Shown here piece after piece: positions 15,082 to 23,435 of a stretch of 52,509 nt of DNA (the first letter of the stretch is position 1; the number at the start of each line of letters is the position of its first letter). The position numbers and the translations under genes were made by a program. The stretch comes from an uncultured Peptococcaceae bacterium (GTDB taxonomy: Bacteria > Bacillota > Peptococcia > Peptococcales > Peptococcaceae): contig CAJUDO010000022.1 of assembly GCA_910585405.1 (NCBI GenBank), forward strand, positions 1-52,509, given 5' to 3'. The notes under the pieces were generated by a model that was not told the origin of the DNA, did no database searches, and saw only the letters and a list, made by a program, of their open reading frames with translations.

Positions 15082-15665
15082 CCTTCTTCACCTTCCTTAA
15101 TCTCAATCACTCGTTCTTCCGCTGTGCCTATCACGGTAATAGGCACAGCCTGAATATATCCCACGGTATGCCGACCCTCATCTGTCACTCGGTTATTGAA
15201 CTGAGCTGCTAAATCGGAGCGCATGAGCCATCTATTTTGATAAAGCTCCCAGGTAAGATTGGGCTCGGCTATATCAGGCACAATATGCAGCCCCCTTTTG
15301 GCCAGCAGGTTATCCCTGCCGCCGCTTATCAGCTCCATGCGCACCTTGCAGGCATTGTCATAAGAATTAGGTCCATAAAAAGTCAGCTGCAGTAAAAACA
15401 CTCGGGTATAGCTGTGAATCTGCTTGGCTGCATTCTCACCGAGTGCTTCATAGCGGGTATCCATCTGCCGGTTAATTGCGTTATCTGCCGGCAGCACCGT
15501 ACAATAACAAATATCTTCTGCCGGATTCTGAAAGGGCTGGCTATTAACCCGCCCTGTTGCCGCATCTGCCTGCGGATAAGTTTGACGCACACCATCCTTG
15601 CCCAGTAAATCCTGCAAATACGCTTTAAACATATCTTGTAGTTCTTTCAGGCTAAGCTGTGCCAT
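15078..15665 (-). CDS. Phage neck terminator protein (LIC_12616 / gp12-like)
   Basis: A 195-aa protein just before the sheath gene, in the position of neck or tail terminators. ENAAKQIHSYTRVFLLQLTFYGPNSYDNACKVRMELISG and LTWELYQNRWLMRSDLAAQFNNRVTD match the pattern of the LIC_12616 group. ATG 15665 has GGGGAGG 7 nt upstream; the longer frame would start inside the previous gene. Confidence 0.8.
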   Translation of the reverse strand: MAQLSLKELQDMFKAYLQDLLGKDGVRQTYPQADAATGRVNSQPFQNPAEDICYCTVLPADNAINRQMDTRYEALGENAAKQIHSYTRVFLLQLTFYGPNSYDNACKVRMELISGGRDNLLAKRGLHIVPDIAEPNLTWELYQNRWLMRSDLAAQFNNRVTDEGRHTVGYIQAVPITVIGTAEERVIEIKEGEEG

Positions 15666-16017
15666 CCCCATCCCTCCCCGATAGGCTGGCAATGGCCTTA
15701 TAAAATCCATGCCTGCTCCAATCCTGTACCTGTAAAAGTTGATAAACCTTGCCTCGGCTTATGATCTCATCACTCACCTGGTCTGTATCGCCTAAAGAAA
15801 GGGGCTCCTTACTATAAAAGGTCACCAGACCTCCTATTCTGTCCGCTTCCGGCAGCTGCTGCAAATCCTCTCCGCTTGTCGGCTCCACAATGCCCAGTAC
15901 CTTTTTTTCCTCTCCGCTTACAATAAATTCCCCATCCTGCCACGCACCCTTACGATGACGAATGGCAAAAGATTCACAAAAATCTACATCATAGAGTAGC
16001 TGGCTGACATCAAGCAT
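15652..16017 (-). CDS. Head-tail joining protein, hypothetical
   Basis: A 121-aa protein between DUF4054/gp10-like and neck genes. It is beta-rich: FCESFAIRHRKGAWQDGEFIV, then EEKKVLGIVEPTSGEDLQQLPEADR and GLVTFYSKEPLSLGD. This layout resembles small head-closure proteins of other tailed phages. ATG 16017 is preferred (GGAGG 9 nt upstream). The family call rests mostly on gene order. Confidence 0.65.
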   Translation of the reverse strand: MLDVSQLLYDVDFCESFAIRHRKGAWQDGEFIVSGEEKKVLGIVEPTSGEDLQQLPEADRIGGLVTFYSKEPLSLGDTDQVSDEIISRGKVYQLLQVQDWSRHGFYKAIASLSGRDGDGTA

Positions 16018-16597
16018 ATTCCTCTGCCTCCTTCTGTCGCACCACATGGGTGATAGCCTTACGCATTTGACCTGTATCAATTAAGGGATTACTGCTTCCC
16101 TTTTCCTCCACTGTCAGTGGAGAATTAGGCGCCCAGCCGTTTTTAGGATTGGTAAACCAGTCCCGGGCTGCGTTTTCCGCTACTTGCCCTGCACGATGCA
16201 GGCCAATTTGAAAGCCGATTGGGTTTCGCTCCAAAAGCGATGCCGCTGCTTTACTGAGTTCTCCAGCAATTTCCTCTTTTCTGTCTGTAATGGCCGGTTC
16301 CAGCACCGGACGCGGCGGAGAATGCCACAATGGAGAACCATGCTCCTGAATATAGAGTTGATAGGCTTCGCTGTAAGGGCTGCCAGTATCCATATTCTCC
16401 TGCATTTCCTCTCGCATGGCCTTTTTGCGCACCCCATGGGTATGTATAAAGAGAAGCTCTGCATTGTTTAATGCTCCACTTCCCCGGCTTCCTCTGCGTT
16501 CTGGAATACCCACCAGCACATCGCTTTGTTTAAATTCCTCTAAAATCTCCTCTAGCTCCGGCATATGGTCTACGATGGTTTCTAATTTGACTACCAT
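16010..16597 (-). CDS. HK97 gp10 / virion morphogenesis-like neck protein
   Basis: A 195-aa protein with the motif set of tail-completion proteins: LLFIHTHGVRKKA, then HSPPRPVLEPAITDRKEEIAGEL, and near the end SPLTVEEKGSSNPLIDTGQMRKAI. The PARPF-like and PLxDTGxxxxxI patterns are shared with HK97 gp10 and Mu gpG-type proteins that join head and tail. Confidence 0.75.
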   Translation of the reverse strand: MVVKLETIVDHMPELEEILEEFKQSDVLVGIPERRGSRGSGALNNAELLFIHTHGVRKKAMREEMQENMDTGSPYSEAYQLYIQEHGSPLWHSPPRPVLEPAITDRKEEIAGELSKAAASLLERNPIGFQIGLHRAGQVAENAARDWFTNPKNGWAPNSPLTVEEKGSSNPLIDTGQMRKAITHVVRQKEAEEYA

Positions 16598-17010
16598 ATA
16601 TGCATCCCACCCTTGCCCACAAGCTTGGCCAAGGTGGCCAACTGGGTGCCATATTGGGTCTGATTCCAGCCGGCCCAGTCACTAATTCCTTGGCTGGTTA
16701 AACTAAAGTCTCGAGTTACGGAAACGCCACCAGCTGATTTGCTGCTCATAACGCCCTTGTTTCCTCCGGCGCTTGCCAGCTCTGCGGCATTGCCTGCTTC
16801 ATTAGTCACGCCCATTGCCCATAGCGTCGCAAAGTGAGCAACAAAAAGACCCATGGCTAGCTTCCAGTAGCTACGCCAACGGGTCTTTTGAATTGTCTCA
16901 TGGGCCAAGTCCAGATACATCTCTAATACGCTGTCTGGAATCCCGTCACCAGCAAACTGCGGATAGATGGCTTTTAAGTCTTCCAGCGTATAGGAATCTA
17001 CGCTGCTCAT
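16591..17010 (-). CDS. Head-tail adaptor (DUF4054)
   Basis: A 139-aa protein of the DUF4054 type, with LKAIYPQFAGDGIPDSVLEMYLDLAHETI and WKLAMGLFVAHFATLWAMG. Similar proteins form the ring under the portal in DUF1073-portal phages. It overlaps both neighbours by a few bases. The helical N-terminus and glycine-rich middle are typical. Confidence 0.85.
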   Translation of the reverse strand: MSSVDSYTLEDLKAIYPQFAGDGIPDSVLEMYLDLAHETIQKTRWRSYWKLAMGLFVAHFATLWAMGVTNEAGNAAELASAGGNKGVMSSKSAGGVSVTRDFSLTSQGISDWAGWNQTQYGTQLATLAKLVGKGGMHIW

Positions 17011-17264
17011 TCTGCAACCTCAGTTGATGGCTCTGCTAATTCCTCTGATTCTGCTGGTTTTAGCTTTTGCTTTCCTCTGATATTTTTTCCGGCGTGCCTG
17101 TCTTCTCCAAACACCTCAAGACTGCCTTCCTGTTTTGCCCAACCAAACAGTGGGTCATGCTGCACCCAATCAGGCAGATTAGAAAAGACCAACGCTTTTA
17201 CACTGGCCTTTTCCTTACTTTCTGGATTGGTAAAGGTAAAATTCTTTTTGCTGAATACACGCAT
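17007..17264 (-). CDS. Small head-region protein
   Basis: An 85-aa charged protein directly after the capsid gene: MRVFSKKNFTFTNPESKEK, then LVFSNLPDWVQHDPLFGWAKQEGSLEVF and an acidic/lysine tail. Similar short proteins with an FxNLPDWV motif occur after capsid genes in this phage group; the role is unknown. ATG 17264 has AAGGAGG 8 nt upstream. Confidence 0.7.
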   Translation of the reverse strand: MRVFSKKNFTFTNPESKEKASVKALVFSNLPDWVQHDPLFGWAKQEGSLEVFGEDRHAGKNIRGKQKLKPAESEELAEPSTEVAE

Positions 17265-17277
17265 CAATTTCTCCTCC

Positions 17278-18330
17278 TTAAATCCCATCTACATAACGGG
17301 CAGTTTCATAATAGGCAAACTTCACTTCCCCATGCTGCCCGGCATAGGCTGTCATATAGGCCATATCCGTTACAGAAGGCTGGGTAATCACTCGAGTTAA
17401 GGGCACTGTGATATCGAAGTAGAGCATCCTCTCATCATTCACATAAACTACCATGCGGTCTTTGCCATTGGTCCCAGCACCGATGCACCATCTGCAGGGC
17501 TGAATGGAAATTTCTATACCTTGATTTTTAGCAATATTGTTTTCCATCAGATAAGTTAGTAACGACACATTGCCCGCCTCACTCACCTTGCGGCTCACCA
17601 GAAGCGCATATTGCTCCGGCGGAATCAGAATATGGTTGGGCATCCCCGACAAATCATATTCTGCAGCTACCCAGGTATCGGTAATAGCCTGATTGATGTC
17701 ATCTAAAATTTCATCAGCCGTTTTGTTCTTCCATAAGGTGCTGGTTGTGGAACCTACTGTCACTGAGGCAGCGGAAGTAATGGCAATTTGGGAATGATTC
17801 ACAATCCCCTCGGTACCTAATTCCGCATAGCCGGTATACACATTCTGATCCAATGCCTTCTGATAGTTCAGCTGAATTCCCTGCTCCAATAATTCTGGCA
17901 GACTGCGGCCAATCTGCTGCAGCTTGGCCTGGTCAATAAACGGTACTTTCAGAATGTGGCCGAAGGTGAATACCTTAAATAAGTCTTTGCCCAAATCCGC
18001 CTGCATGATCGGGATGGCGTTGGTCTGCCCGCCGATAATGCCATTCGCGTTACCGCCTACTGAGGCATACCCCACATTCATCATACTGGTAAATTCTACC
18101 CAGCCTCCTCCTGTTTTACTCACAATGTCTCGGGGCCAGGTTACTGCTGAAAGCGGTTCTCTGATTTTTGGATCCTGTTTTTCCAGTTCCCCCAGTAAAA
18201 AGGCCATACCGCTGTCTAAAGCAGCATCCCCTGTATAAATAGCTTTGCCTCGCCCTCTAAGTGCCGACAGGCCCTGCAGATTGGTCATGGGCATTACACT
18301 CATGCCGTTTAATGTCATTCCTGTTGTCAT
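17278..18330 (-). CDS. Major capsid protein (DUF2184)
   Basis: A 350-aa capsid subunit of the DUF2184 family, an HK97-fold group that pairs with DUF2213 proteases and DUF1073 portals, both present here. TWPRDIVSKTGGGWVEFTSMMNVGYASVGG, then FGHILKVPFIDQAKLQQIGRS and GMPNHILIPPEQYALLVSRKVSE are recognisable. The two stretches near residues 200-300 form the expected axial domain. Confidence 0.92.
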   Translation of the reverse strand: MTTGMTLNGMSVMPMTNLQGLSALRGRGKAIYTGDAALDSGMAFLLGELEKQDPKIREPLSAVTWPRDIVSKTGGGWVEFTSMMNVGYASVGGNANGIIGGQTNAIPIMQADLGKDLFKVFTFGHILKVPFIDQAKLQQIGRSLPELLEQGIQLNYQKALDQNVYTGYAELGTEGIVNHSQIAITSAASVTVGSTTSTLWKNKTADEILDDINQAITDTWVAAEYDLSGMPNHILIPPEQYALLVSRKVSEAGNVSLLTYLMENNIAKNQGIEISIQPCRWCIGAGTNGKDRMVVYVNDERMLYFDITVPLTRVITQPSVTDMAYMTAYAGQHGEVKFAYYETARYVDGI

Positions 18331-18342
18331 CTAAGTTCCCTC

Positions 18343-18873
18343 CTATACACGATTCTTGATCGTTAATTCTGCACACCCATTGGCATCAATCCTGCCGGTT
18401 GTCCAGCAAACACCGGACAATTCAATAGTTTTATCGCTACCACTATCCCCTGTCTTTGGATCCGCTTCCGCTTCAAAGTCTCCAATCTGACTGCCTGGAT
18501 AGGTTTCATTTTTCGCAATACGGATATATACCTTACCTCCGGCTGTCGGCGTTCCCTTTTTGCAGACCACTACAATATTGCCCCGTTCTAAAACATCACA
18601 AGGCTGTCCCGCCAAATAAACTACCTCGTTCTGATTGAGATAACTGGTAGCCATTTTTACTTCTCTTACGGCAATACCGGCAAATTCTGCCGCTGTATTC
18701 TCTGCACCAAAGGCGCTGTAAGTGTTATCACTGTTTAATACTACCGGAGCACCAAAAGCCACTGCCCCACTCTCCGCATGAACCAAACGGTTCATAATAA
18801 TACAGTCCGGCGTTCTGGCAAAACTCCCCGGATATCCTAAAGGTAATTCAATTCCAATCACTTGTCCTGGCAT
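18343..18873 (-). CDS. Capsid cement / decoration protein
   Basis: A 176-aa protein between protease/scaffold and capsid genes. GYPGSFARTPDCIIMNRLVHAESGAVAFGAPVVL and FAGIAVREVKMA...YLAGQPCDVLERGNIVVVCKKGTP resemble the Gp24-like structural cement (DUF2190-related) family that reinforces the capsid surface. Rich in beta strand and glycine; length typical. Confidence 0.82.
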   Translation of the reverse strand: MPGQVIGIELPLGYPGSFARTPDCIIMNRLVHAESGAVAFGAPVVLNSDNTYSAFGAENTAAEFAGIAVREVKMATSYLNQNEVVYLAGQPCDVLERGNIVVVCKKGTPTAGGKVYIRIAKNETYPGSQIGDFEAEADPKTGDSGSDKTIELSGVCWTTGRIDANGCAELTIKNRV

Positions 18874-18875
18874 AC

Positions 18876-19538
18876 TTATTTCTCCTCCTTCTTGTAATGC
18901 GGGTTATATTCTCTGGCAATTTTGCGTCCCAGCTCCCGCTCATCCCCAACAGCATCCATTGTCTTTCTGGCTTTCTCCACATGTTGCATACTGGCCTGGT
19001 ATAAATCCAAATATCCCTGATTGTCGGTTGATTTACGAACGCCTGCGCTCTGCCGCAGGATGCTGGCCAAAGTATCTGCAGTCCTCTTGCGCTCTGTCGG
19101 GTCCTTGATTTGCGCCACAATGGGCTTTAGGGTGCCAATCTGTGCTAGTAAGGCAGCATGATCCACTGTCTGATTTTCCTGGTTTACCGTTTCCGGCTCT
19201 ACAGTCACACTTTCCTCATCGGCGCTTTCTGCTTCTTCTACTTTTCCGGAAAGCTCGGTTTCCAGTGCATCCAGCGCGTTCGGCCCTTCCTTAGGCGCCA
19301 GAGCCTGCACCAGTTTTCCCACCACAACTTCCAGCCGGTCCATCCGTGCTTCCAGTGAATTTTCTTCTCCTTCATCCTGTACTGGCGTTTCTTTTACTGG
19401 CTCTGTCGGCGCAGTTTCCTCATCAGTACAGGCCTTTACGATTTCATCCACTGCCAGCTCCAGCTCTTCCGGCGTTGCGTCCTGGGCATAGGCCCCAAAC
19501 ATTCTGCCCAAAATGCTCTTCTTGCTTTTTGTTTCCAT
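18876..19538 (-). CDS. Nested scaffold protein from internal start
   Basis: The ATG at 19538 is in frame within the DUF2213 gene and has GGAGAGG 7 nt upstream, a better ribosome site than many true starts here. The product (220 aa, METKSKKSILGRMFGAYA...) is just the acidic scaffold part, as with Nu3 inside lambda C. Inferred from sequence only. Confidence 0.65.
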   Translation of the reverse strand: METKSKKSILGRMFGAYAQDATPEELELAVDEIVKACTDEETAPTEPVKETPVQDEGEENSLEARMDRLEVVVGKLVQALAPKEGPNALDALETELSGKVEEAESADEESVTVEPETVNQENQTVDHAALLAQIGTLKPIVAQIKDPTERKRTADTLASILRQSAGVRKSTDNQGYLDLYQASMQHVEKARKTMDAVGDERELGRKIAREYNPHYKKEEK

Positions 19539-20102
19539 CTGTTTTCCTCTCCTTTTTTCTGGTAATTCATCTTTTATGGCAACCCTGCTGCCGGCCCTTC
19601 CTTTTTCTACAAGAGCCACATGGTTACCGATGATACTTGTCTGCTTTAATTGGTATTCTCCTGCCGGCTCATACAGGCAGTTATATCCGCAGCTGACCTC
19701 CCGCTTACCTTGCCTGATGGCCTGAATGACAGCCTTATCATACACAATAATATCTGCCAGCAATAAATCTGACTGTTCGCCGCTTCCCCGGCGGACATTG
19801 CGCACATTCCCCTTTGTATATTGCGTGGCGTTTTCCGGCGTCACTTCGTTTGAGGGATGTTCATCGCAGAAGGGCTTGCCCTCAAAGCTGGCCATAGCCG
19901 CCACAGAGAACACTTCCTCTTCTGTCCGGAGCACCTCATAGCGTTTGCCATATTCCATGCCAAGCTCCTGACCCAGATATTCCTGGCTGCCGGTACGGCC
20001 AATGGGTACATTCAGGCATAGCAGAAATCCCTCCGGCGTTTCTGTCATATTCTCTGATAATTTTGAGCCGTAATAGATCGTCTTGCGCGTCTTAATCACC
20101 AC
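18876..20102 (-). CDS. Prohead protease fused to scaffold (DUF2213)
   Basis: A 408-aa protein. Residues 1-185 are the DUF2213 prohead-protease-like domain: LCLNVPIGRTGSQEYLGQEL, then FCDEHPSNEVTPENATQYTKG, GKREVSCGYNCLYEP and QTSIIGNHVALVEKGRAGSRV. His and Ser/Cys residues in these blocks are candidates for the active site. After a basic linker the rest is acidic and helical, with a coiled-coil-like scaffold region. An internal start at 19538 should give free scaffold. Confidence 0.88.
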   Translation of the reverse strand: MVIKTRKTIYYGSKLSENMTETPEGFLLCLNVPIGRTGSQEYLGQELGMEYGKRYEVLRTEEEVFSVAAMASFEGKPFCDEHPSNEVTPENATQYTKGNVRNVRRGSGEQSDLLLADIIVYDKAVIQAIRQGKREVSCGYNCLYEPAGEYQLKQTSIIGNHVALVEKGRAGSRVAIKDELPEKRRGKQMETKSKKSILGRMFGAYAQDATPEELELAVDEIVKACTDEETAPTEPVKETPVQDEGEENSLEARMDRLEVVVGKLVQALAPKEGPNALDALETELSGKVEEAESADEESVTVEPETVNQENQTVDHAALLAQIGTLKPIVAQIKDPTERKRTADTLASILRQSAGVRKSTDNQGYLDLYQASMQHVEKARKTMDAVGDERELGRKIAREYNPHYKKEEK

Positions 20103-20127
20103 CTTTCACTGATTTCTAAGATTGTCA

Positions 20128-20157
20128 ATAAAAAAGACACTCAAGCAATCCGCTTGA
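20128..20157 (-). terminator. Hairpin with T run after the minor head gene
   Basis: TCAAGC-ggatt-GCTTGA is followed by GTGTC and TTTTTT on the minus strand. It overlaps the stop of the minor head gene and may reduce transcription into the capsid genes. The T run is 5 nt away from the stem, so it is a weak call. Confidence 0.45.
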
Positions 20158-20965
20158 ATTGCGCCAGCGTCATCATCTGTATACGGTTCTGGTAATATAC
20201 TTTATGGGGCCAGCCAATCGCTTCTGCTTCCACCAAAGGCTCTGGATAACAGCGGCAGTTAAAGGTATTGCCGGCATGATAATGTCCATAGCTGCGCTCC
20301 TGGTTCAGCGCTTCGGGGCTGGGCGGATTGCTCCAGGCGATTATAACGCCTTCCATCAGCTCGTGACTGTCCCGCACCCGCTGGTCTTCCGAAGTGCGCC
20401 ATACATACCAGCGCAGTCCTAACAGCTCGCTGCGGGCCTGTATCAGTGCAGTGGAGGCCTTGGATACCTCAGTTCGGGCAATCAGCTCCGCACGGGCTCT
20501 GGTTTTCTCCGGAAACAGCCTGGTAATCTCTCCGGCAATTTCGCTGGCTCTGCGGCCTTTCTGCTGCTCTTTGGCGATATATGCTGTGACTTGCTCCGCC
20601 ACAGCTTCCGGCAGGGTGCGAATCAGTTTGCTGTTTTGAGAAATCAGGCTGCCATACACGGCGCCCACTGGACCGGTAAGCTCCTCTTTTAACGCTTCAT
20701 AGATGGCCCTGCCCCTGCTGTTGACTCGAGCCGCTTCCCGCCAGCTTTTCTGACCGTCGCTGAAAAGGTTGGTTACCATCCTACAGGCAATATCTTCCGC
20801 TGCTTTCTGAAAAGCTGCTGATTGGGCATATTCTTTCCAGGCCTTTAGAATTTCTTCCGGCTCATGCTTCCCCTGGGCCAACAGCTCAAATTGTTTCATA
20901 ATTTTCTGTATAGAGCGGATGTATCGCTTTTCGATTATTCGCTTAGGCGCCCACAAGGCTGCCAT
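20141..20965 (-). CDS. Minor head protein (Mu F / SPP1 gp7-like)
   Basis: A 274-aa protein of the phage head morphogenesis family. The conserved C-terminal part is clear: ARAELIARTEVSKASTALIQA, then RWYVWRTSEDQRVRDSHELMEG, and HYHAGNTFNCRCYPEPL with the CxC motif. It is thought to sit near the portal and to be injected or to help DNA exit. It lies downstream of the portal gene, the usual order. Confidence 0.88.
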   Translation of the reverse strand: MAALWAPKRIIEKRYIRSIQKIMKQFELLAQGKHEPEEILKAWKEYAQSAAFQKAAEDIACRMVTNLFSDGQKSWREAARVNSRGRAIYEALKEELTGPVGAVYGSLISQNSKLIRTLPEAVAEQVTAYIAKEQQKGRRASEIAGEITRLFPEKTRARAELIARTEVSKASTALIQARSELLGLRWYVWRTSEDQRVRDSHELMEGVIIAWSNPPSPEALNQERSYGHYHAGNTFNCRCYPEPLVEAEAIGWPHKVYYQNRIQMMTLAQFKRIA

Positions 20966-20988
20966 ACTACCACCTCATTTCACGCATC

Positions 20989-21015
20989 AAAAAAGCACCC
21001 TCTTTAGTTGGGTGC
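20989..21015 (-). terminator. Terminator after the 101-aa gene
   Basis: GCACCC-AACTAAAGA-GGGTGC followed by six T on the minus strand. It separates the portal-ART/101-aa gene pair from the remaining head genes. Confidence 0.75.
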
Positions 21016-21025
21016 TCTGGTGTGA

Positions 21026-21331
21026 TTATAATGCATCTTTAGGGTAGGTCTGAGGCATATGCTGAATATGCTCTTGCCAACGTTTTTCAAATTCTTCTGG
21101 CGTATATTTTGCCGCCCGTTCAGCTAAAAATCGTCTGTCTGCCTCTGCTACAGCTTCTGCATAACCATGTTCTGCTAAATATTCACGCCGCTTTGTCAAT
21201 TTATTGGTTCCACCGGCAACCTGCCATGTATACCGCTCCGGTAAAATATCTGATGGGTCTTTTCCTGCAATCTCTTTAAATATTTGACAATATCTTGTGA
21301 CATCCCAGTGCGCTGCACGAATTGCTCTCAT
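21026..21331 (-). CDS. Hypothetical protein paired with the portal-ART fusion
   Basis: A 101-aa soluble, helical, highly charged protein (MRAIRAAHWDVTRYCQIFKEIAGKD ... YTPEEFEKRWQEHIQHMP). It overlaps the end of the ADP-ribosyltransferase part by 4 bp and is followed by a terminator, so the two genes are coupled. It may help load or block the enzyme domain, or be its immunity partner; that is only an inference from position. I do not recognise the family. Confidence 0.65.
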   Translation of the reverse strand: MRAIRAAHWDVTRYCQIFKEIAGKDPSDILPERYTWQVAGGTNKLTKRREYLAEHGYAEAVAEADRRFLAERAAKYTPEEFEKRWQEHIQHMPQTYPKDAL

Positions 21332-23433
21332 TCCTTCCACCTCGCTTTTAACAGTACCATACCATTTTCATGCTTCGTTTTTTCGTAGAACTCAAAGGAG
21401 GCATCCCGCTTTATCAAAAATTCCTTTTCCCCATTCCACTCAGATAGGTTGTCTATATAGGCGCCCCGCCCTTTTCCTTTTGGGATATCCAGTTGAATCA
21501 GCACTGGATCCCCGCCATGTTCTTCTGCATTATTTTTCGCAAATTCTCCTGCCACTTCTTCGAGGGCAATGGACGCGCTTTGATATCCCTTATCTGAGTA
21601 GGAAGCTCCTACAATGTTTTTCAGCGCAAGTCCCATTTTTTCTAACGTTACACTTGACGTCCCGCGAATCACAGACAAGCTGTGTTTCAAATCAAACTGT
21701 GCAATAGCGCTATCCAGCCTTTTAACTTGTGCTATAACGTCAGCATTTTCTTTCCCATCTCGCAAAGCACAATTGATTGCTTCATACCCCGAATTTGTGT
21801 AATCATAAATACCTCTGGATTCTTCATGGGTAATGCCTTTCATCCAAAGGGTTTCTTCTTCAATAAGCATATTCTCAGCGGCATCCATATCCGTATAGCT
21901 GAATTCTGCTTTTATTCTAGCATACTTTTCGCTTTTTGTCTGCGGCTTTTCTTCTTCGCTTCCACCGCCGCCATTGCCGAATTTGCCATCCTTACGCCTG
22001 GGATGCTTGGCTTCGTCCCAATGGGCATCCCCTGTAAAATCAGGCAGCAGCCCTTCCATGCCAGGCACTTCCCCACCAAAGTCAGTGCTGGTATCTGCGC
22101 CGGCGATATCCTCATCAGTGATATTGCTCCACATGCCGGTCATTTCGCTTTGCTGCCGCAATTCTTTGAGTGCTGTCTGTTGACTGATCAGGTTGGCATT
22201 AAACACGGTGATCACCGATTCGGTCATAGATTTGGCCAGATCTGCATTTTCCTTGGGGTCGGCCTTGCGGAGCGGATTAAATTCATAATCCAAGTCATCG
22301 GGCACCATGCCCCATGTAGATAGCGCAATCACTGGCAGCAGCTTATCTAAAATGGGCGCCAGATAGGCCTCCTGCTTCTCTTCAATGCTGTCATAATAGT
22401 TGGTCAAATCACTTTCCCCTGTAGCATTGAATCCGGCCGGGCTCCGGCCAAATAAGCGGGTTACCGGAATTTCACAGGCCCCGGCAATATCCAGCATAAA
22501 GCTTTCATACACATCATTAAGCCCTGTAAAGGTATACTGCTTACTGTCGAACTCATCATCCTTGCCGATGATGGTCATGCCTGAGTTGTTCATCATCCAG
22601 TTGATGGTCTGCATGGCGTTGTAGAAGTCCTGCTGCAGCTGGGTGTCACCCAGGCTCAGCAAATCAGTCATGCTGGTTTTGTAAATGCGCAGATTGGCCA
22701 GAAAGACCAGATTAGCAATATTAAAGCTGGTATTGTCCCGCTTTTTCAGTTCGTCAAAGACTGCTTCCACCACCGACGCGCCCCACTGTTGCTCAGCCCA
22801 TGCTTCCCATAGGGGCAAGGTATTTCCTGTAAAGCGCAATACCCGGCTGTGATGCACCCGCAGCATGCGGCCGTCCTGCAGGGTCATCTGATAGTATTTA
22901 GGCAGGCCAAAATCAGGGCTGGTGATATCGCTGACCAGCTCCATATCTGGACTAATCCCGCTCCAGCGATCTAAAATCAAGAGCCCTTTATAGCTGCCTG
23001 GCATGATGAACCGACAGTCCAAGGGTTCTTCCATATAATTACTCTCACCGTCTATCAGGATAATGCCAGCTGCACCGCCGTAGAGCCTGCCCCATTTGAG
23101 CCCTTCCAGGATGCGGGCCTTGGTCTGAGTGCGGCGCAGCACCTTTTCCAGCTTGCTCAGCTGCTCCGGCGCAACCTGGGTTTTCAGCTTGATCCAGTTC
23201 TTACACATATCCTCCGGTATGACGTCCACAATCTTGCGGACAATCCAGTGATTGCGGTAGAGACTGTTCAGCGTTGTATAGTCCTGAGTCAGCCTGGTCA
23301 GCGGATAGCTGGTGGCTTCCAGCAGATTGGGCATACCGACGCCCAGCCTTGCCAGCACGTTCTGAAAGCTGTCCGCTGTGTAAACGGCGTTGTCCTGTTT
23401 TGCTGGCTGTGCTCTTGCTTCTTCTTGTTCCAC
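21328..23433 (-). CDS. Portal protein fused to an ADP-ribosyltransferase domain
   Basis: A 701-aa protein. Residues ~1-480 are a DUF1073-type portal (LTQDYTTLNSLYRNHWIVRKIVDVIPEDMCKNW; GGAAGIILIDGE; GASVVEAVFDELKKRD; LFGRSPAGFNATGESDLTNYYD). After a flexible linker with WDEAKHPRRKDGKFGNGGGG comes a ~190-residue domain with the motif order of VIP2/C3-type toxins: VIRGTSS (Arg 590), GYQSASI (Ser-x-Ser at 619-621) and EKEFLI (Glu-x-Glu at 669/671). It probably modifies a host protein with ADP-ribose after injection. Similar fusions are known in other phages. Confidence 0.85.
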   Translation of the reverse strand: MEQEEARAQPAKQDNAVYTADSFQNVLARLGVGMPNLLEATSYPLTRLTQDYTTLNSLYRNHWIVRKIVDVIPEDMCKNWIKLKTQVAPEQLSKLEKVLRRTQTKARILEGLKWGRLYGGAAGIILIDGESNYMEEPLDCRFIMPGSYKGLLILDRWSGISPDMELVSDITSPDFGLPKYYQMTLQDGRMLRVHHSRVLRFTGNTLPLWEAWAEQQWGASVVEAVFDELKKRDNTSFNIANLVFLANLRIYKTSMTDLLSLGDTQLQQDFYNAMQTINWMMNNSGMTIIGKDDEFDSKQYTFTGLNDVYESFMLDIAGACEIPVTRLFGRSPAGFNATGESDLTNYYDSIEEKQEAYLAPILDKLLPVIALSTWGMVPDDLDYEFNPLRKADPKENADLAKSMTESVITVFNANLISQQTALKELRQQSEMTGMWSNITDEDIAGADTSTDFGGEVPGMEGLLPDFTGDAHWDEAKHPRRKDGKFGNGGGGSEEEKPQTKSEKYARIKAEFSYTDMDAAENMLIEEETLWMKGITHEESRGIYDYTNSGYEAINCALRDGKENADVIAQVKRLDSAIAQFDLKHSLSVIRGTSSVTLEKMGLALKNIVGASYSDKGYQSASIALEEVAGEFAKNNAEEHGGDPVLIQLDIPKGKGRGAYIDNLSEWNGEKEFLIKRDASFEFYEKTKHENGMVLLKARWKE

Positions 23434-23435
23434 TT

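Noticed and set aside
21682..22323. 213-codon plus-strand frame
   Set aside because: Shadow of the portal-ART gene; no SD and the opposite strand carries recognisable motifs.
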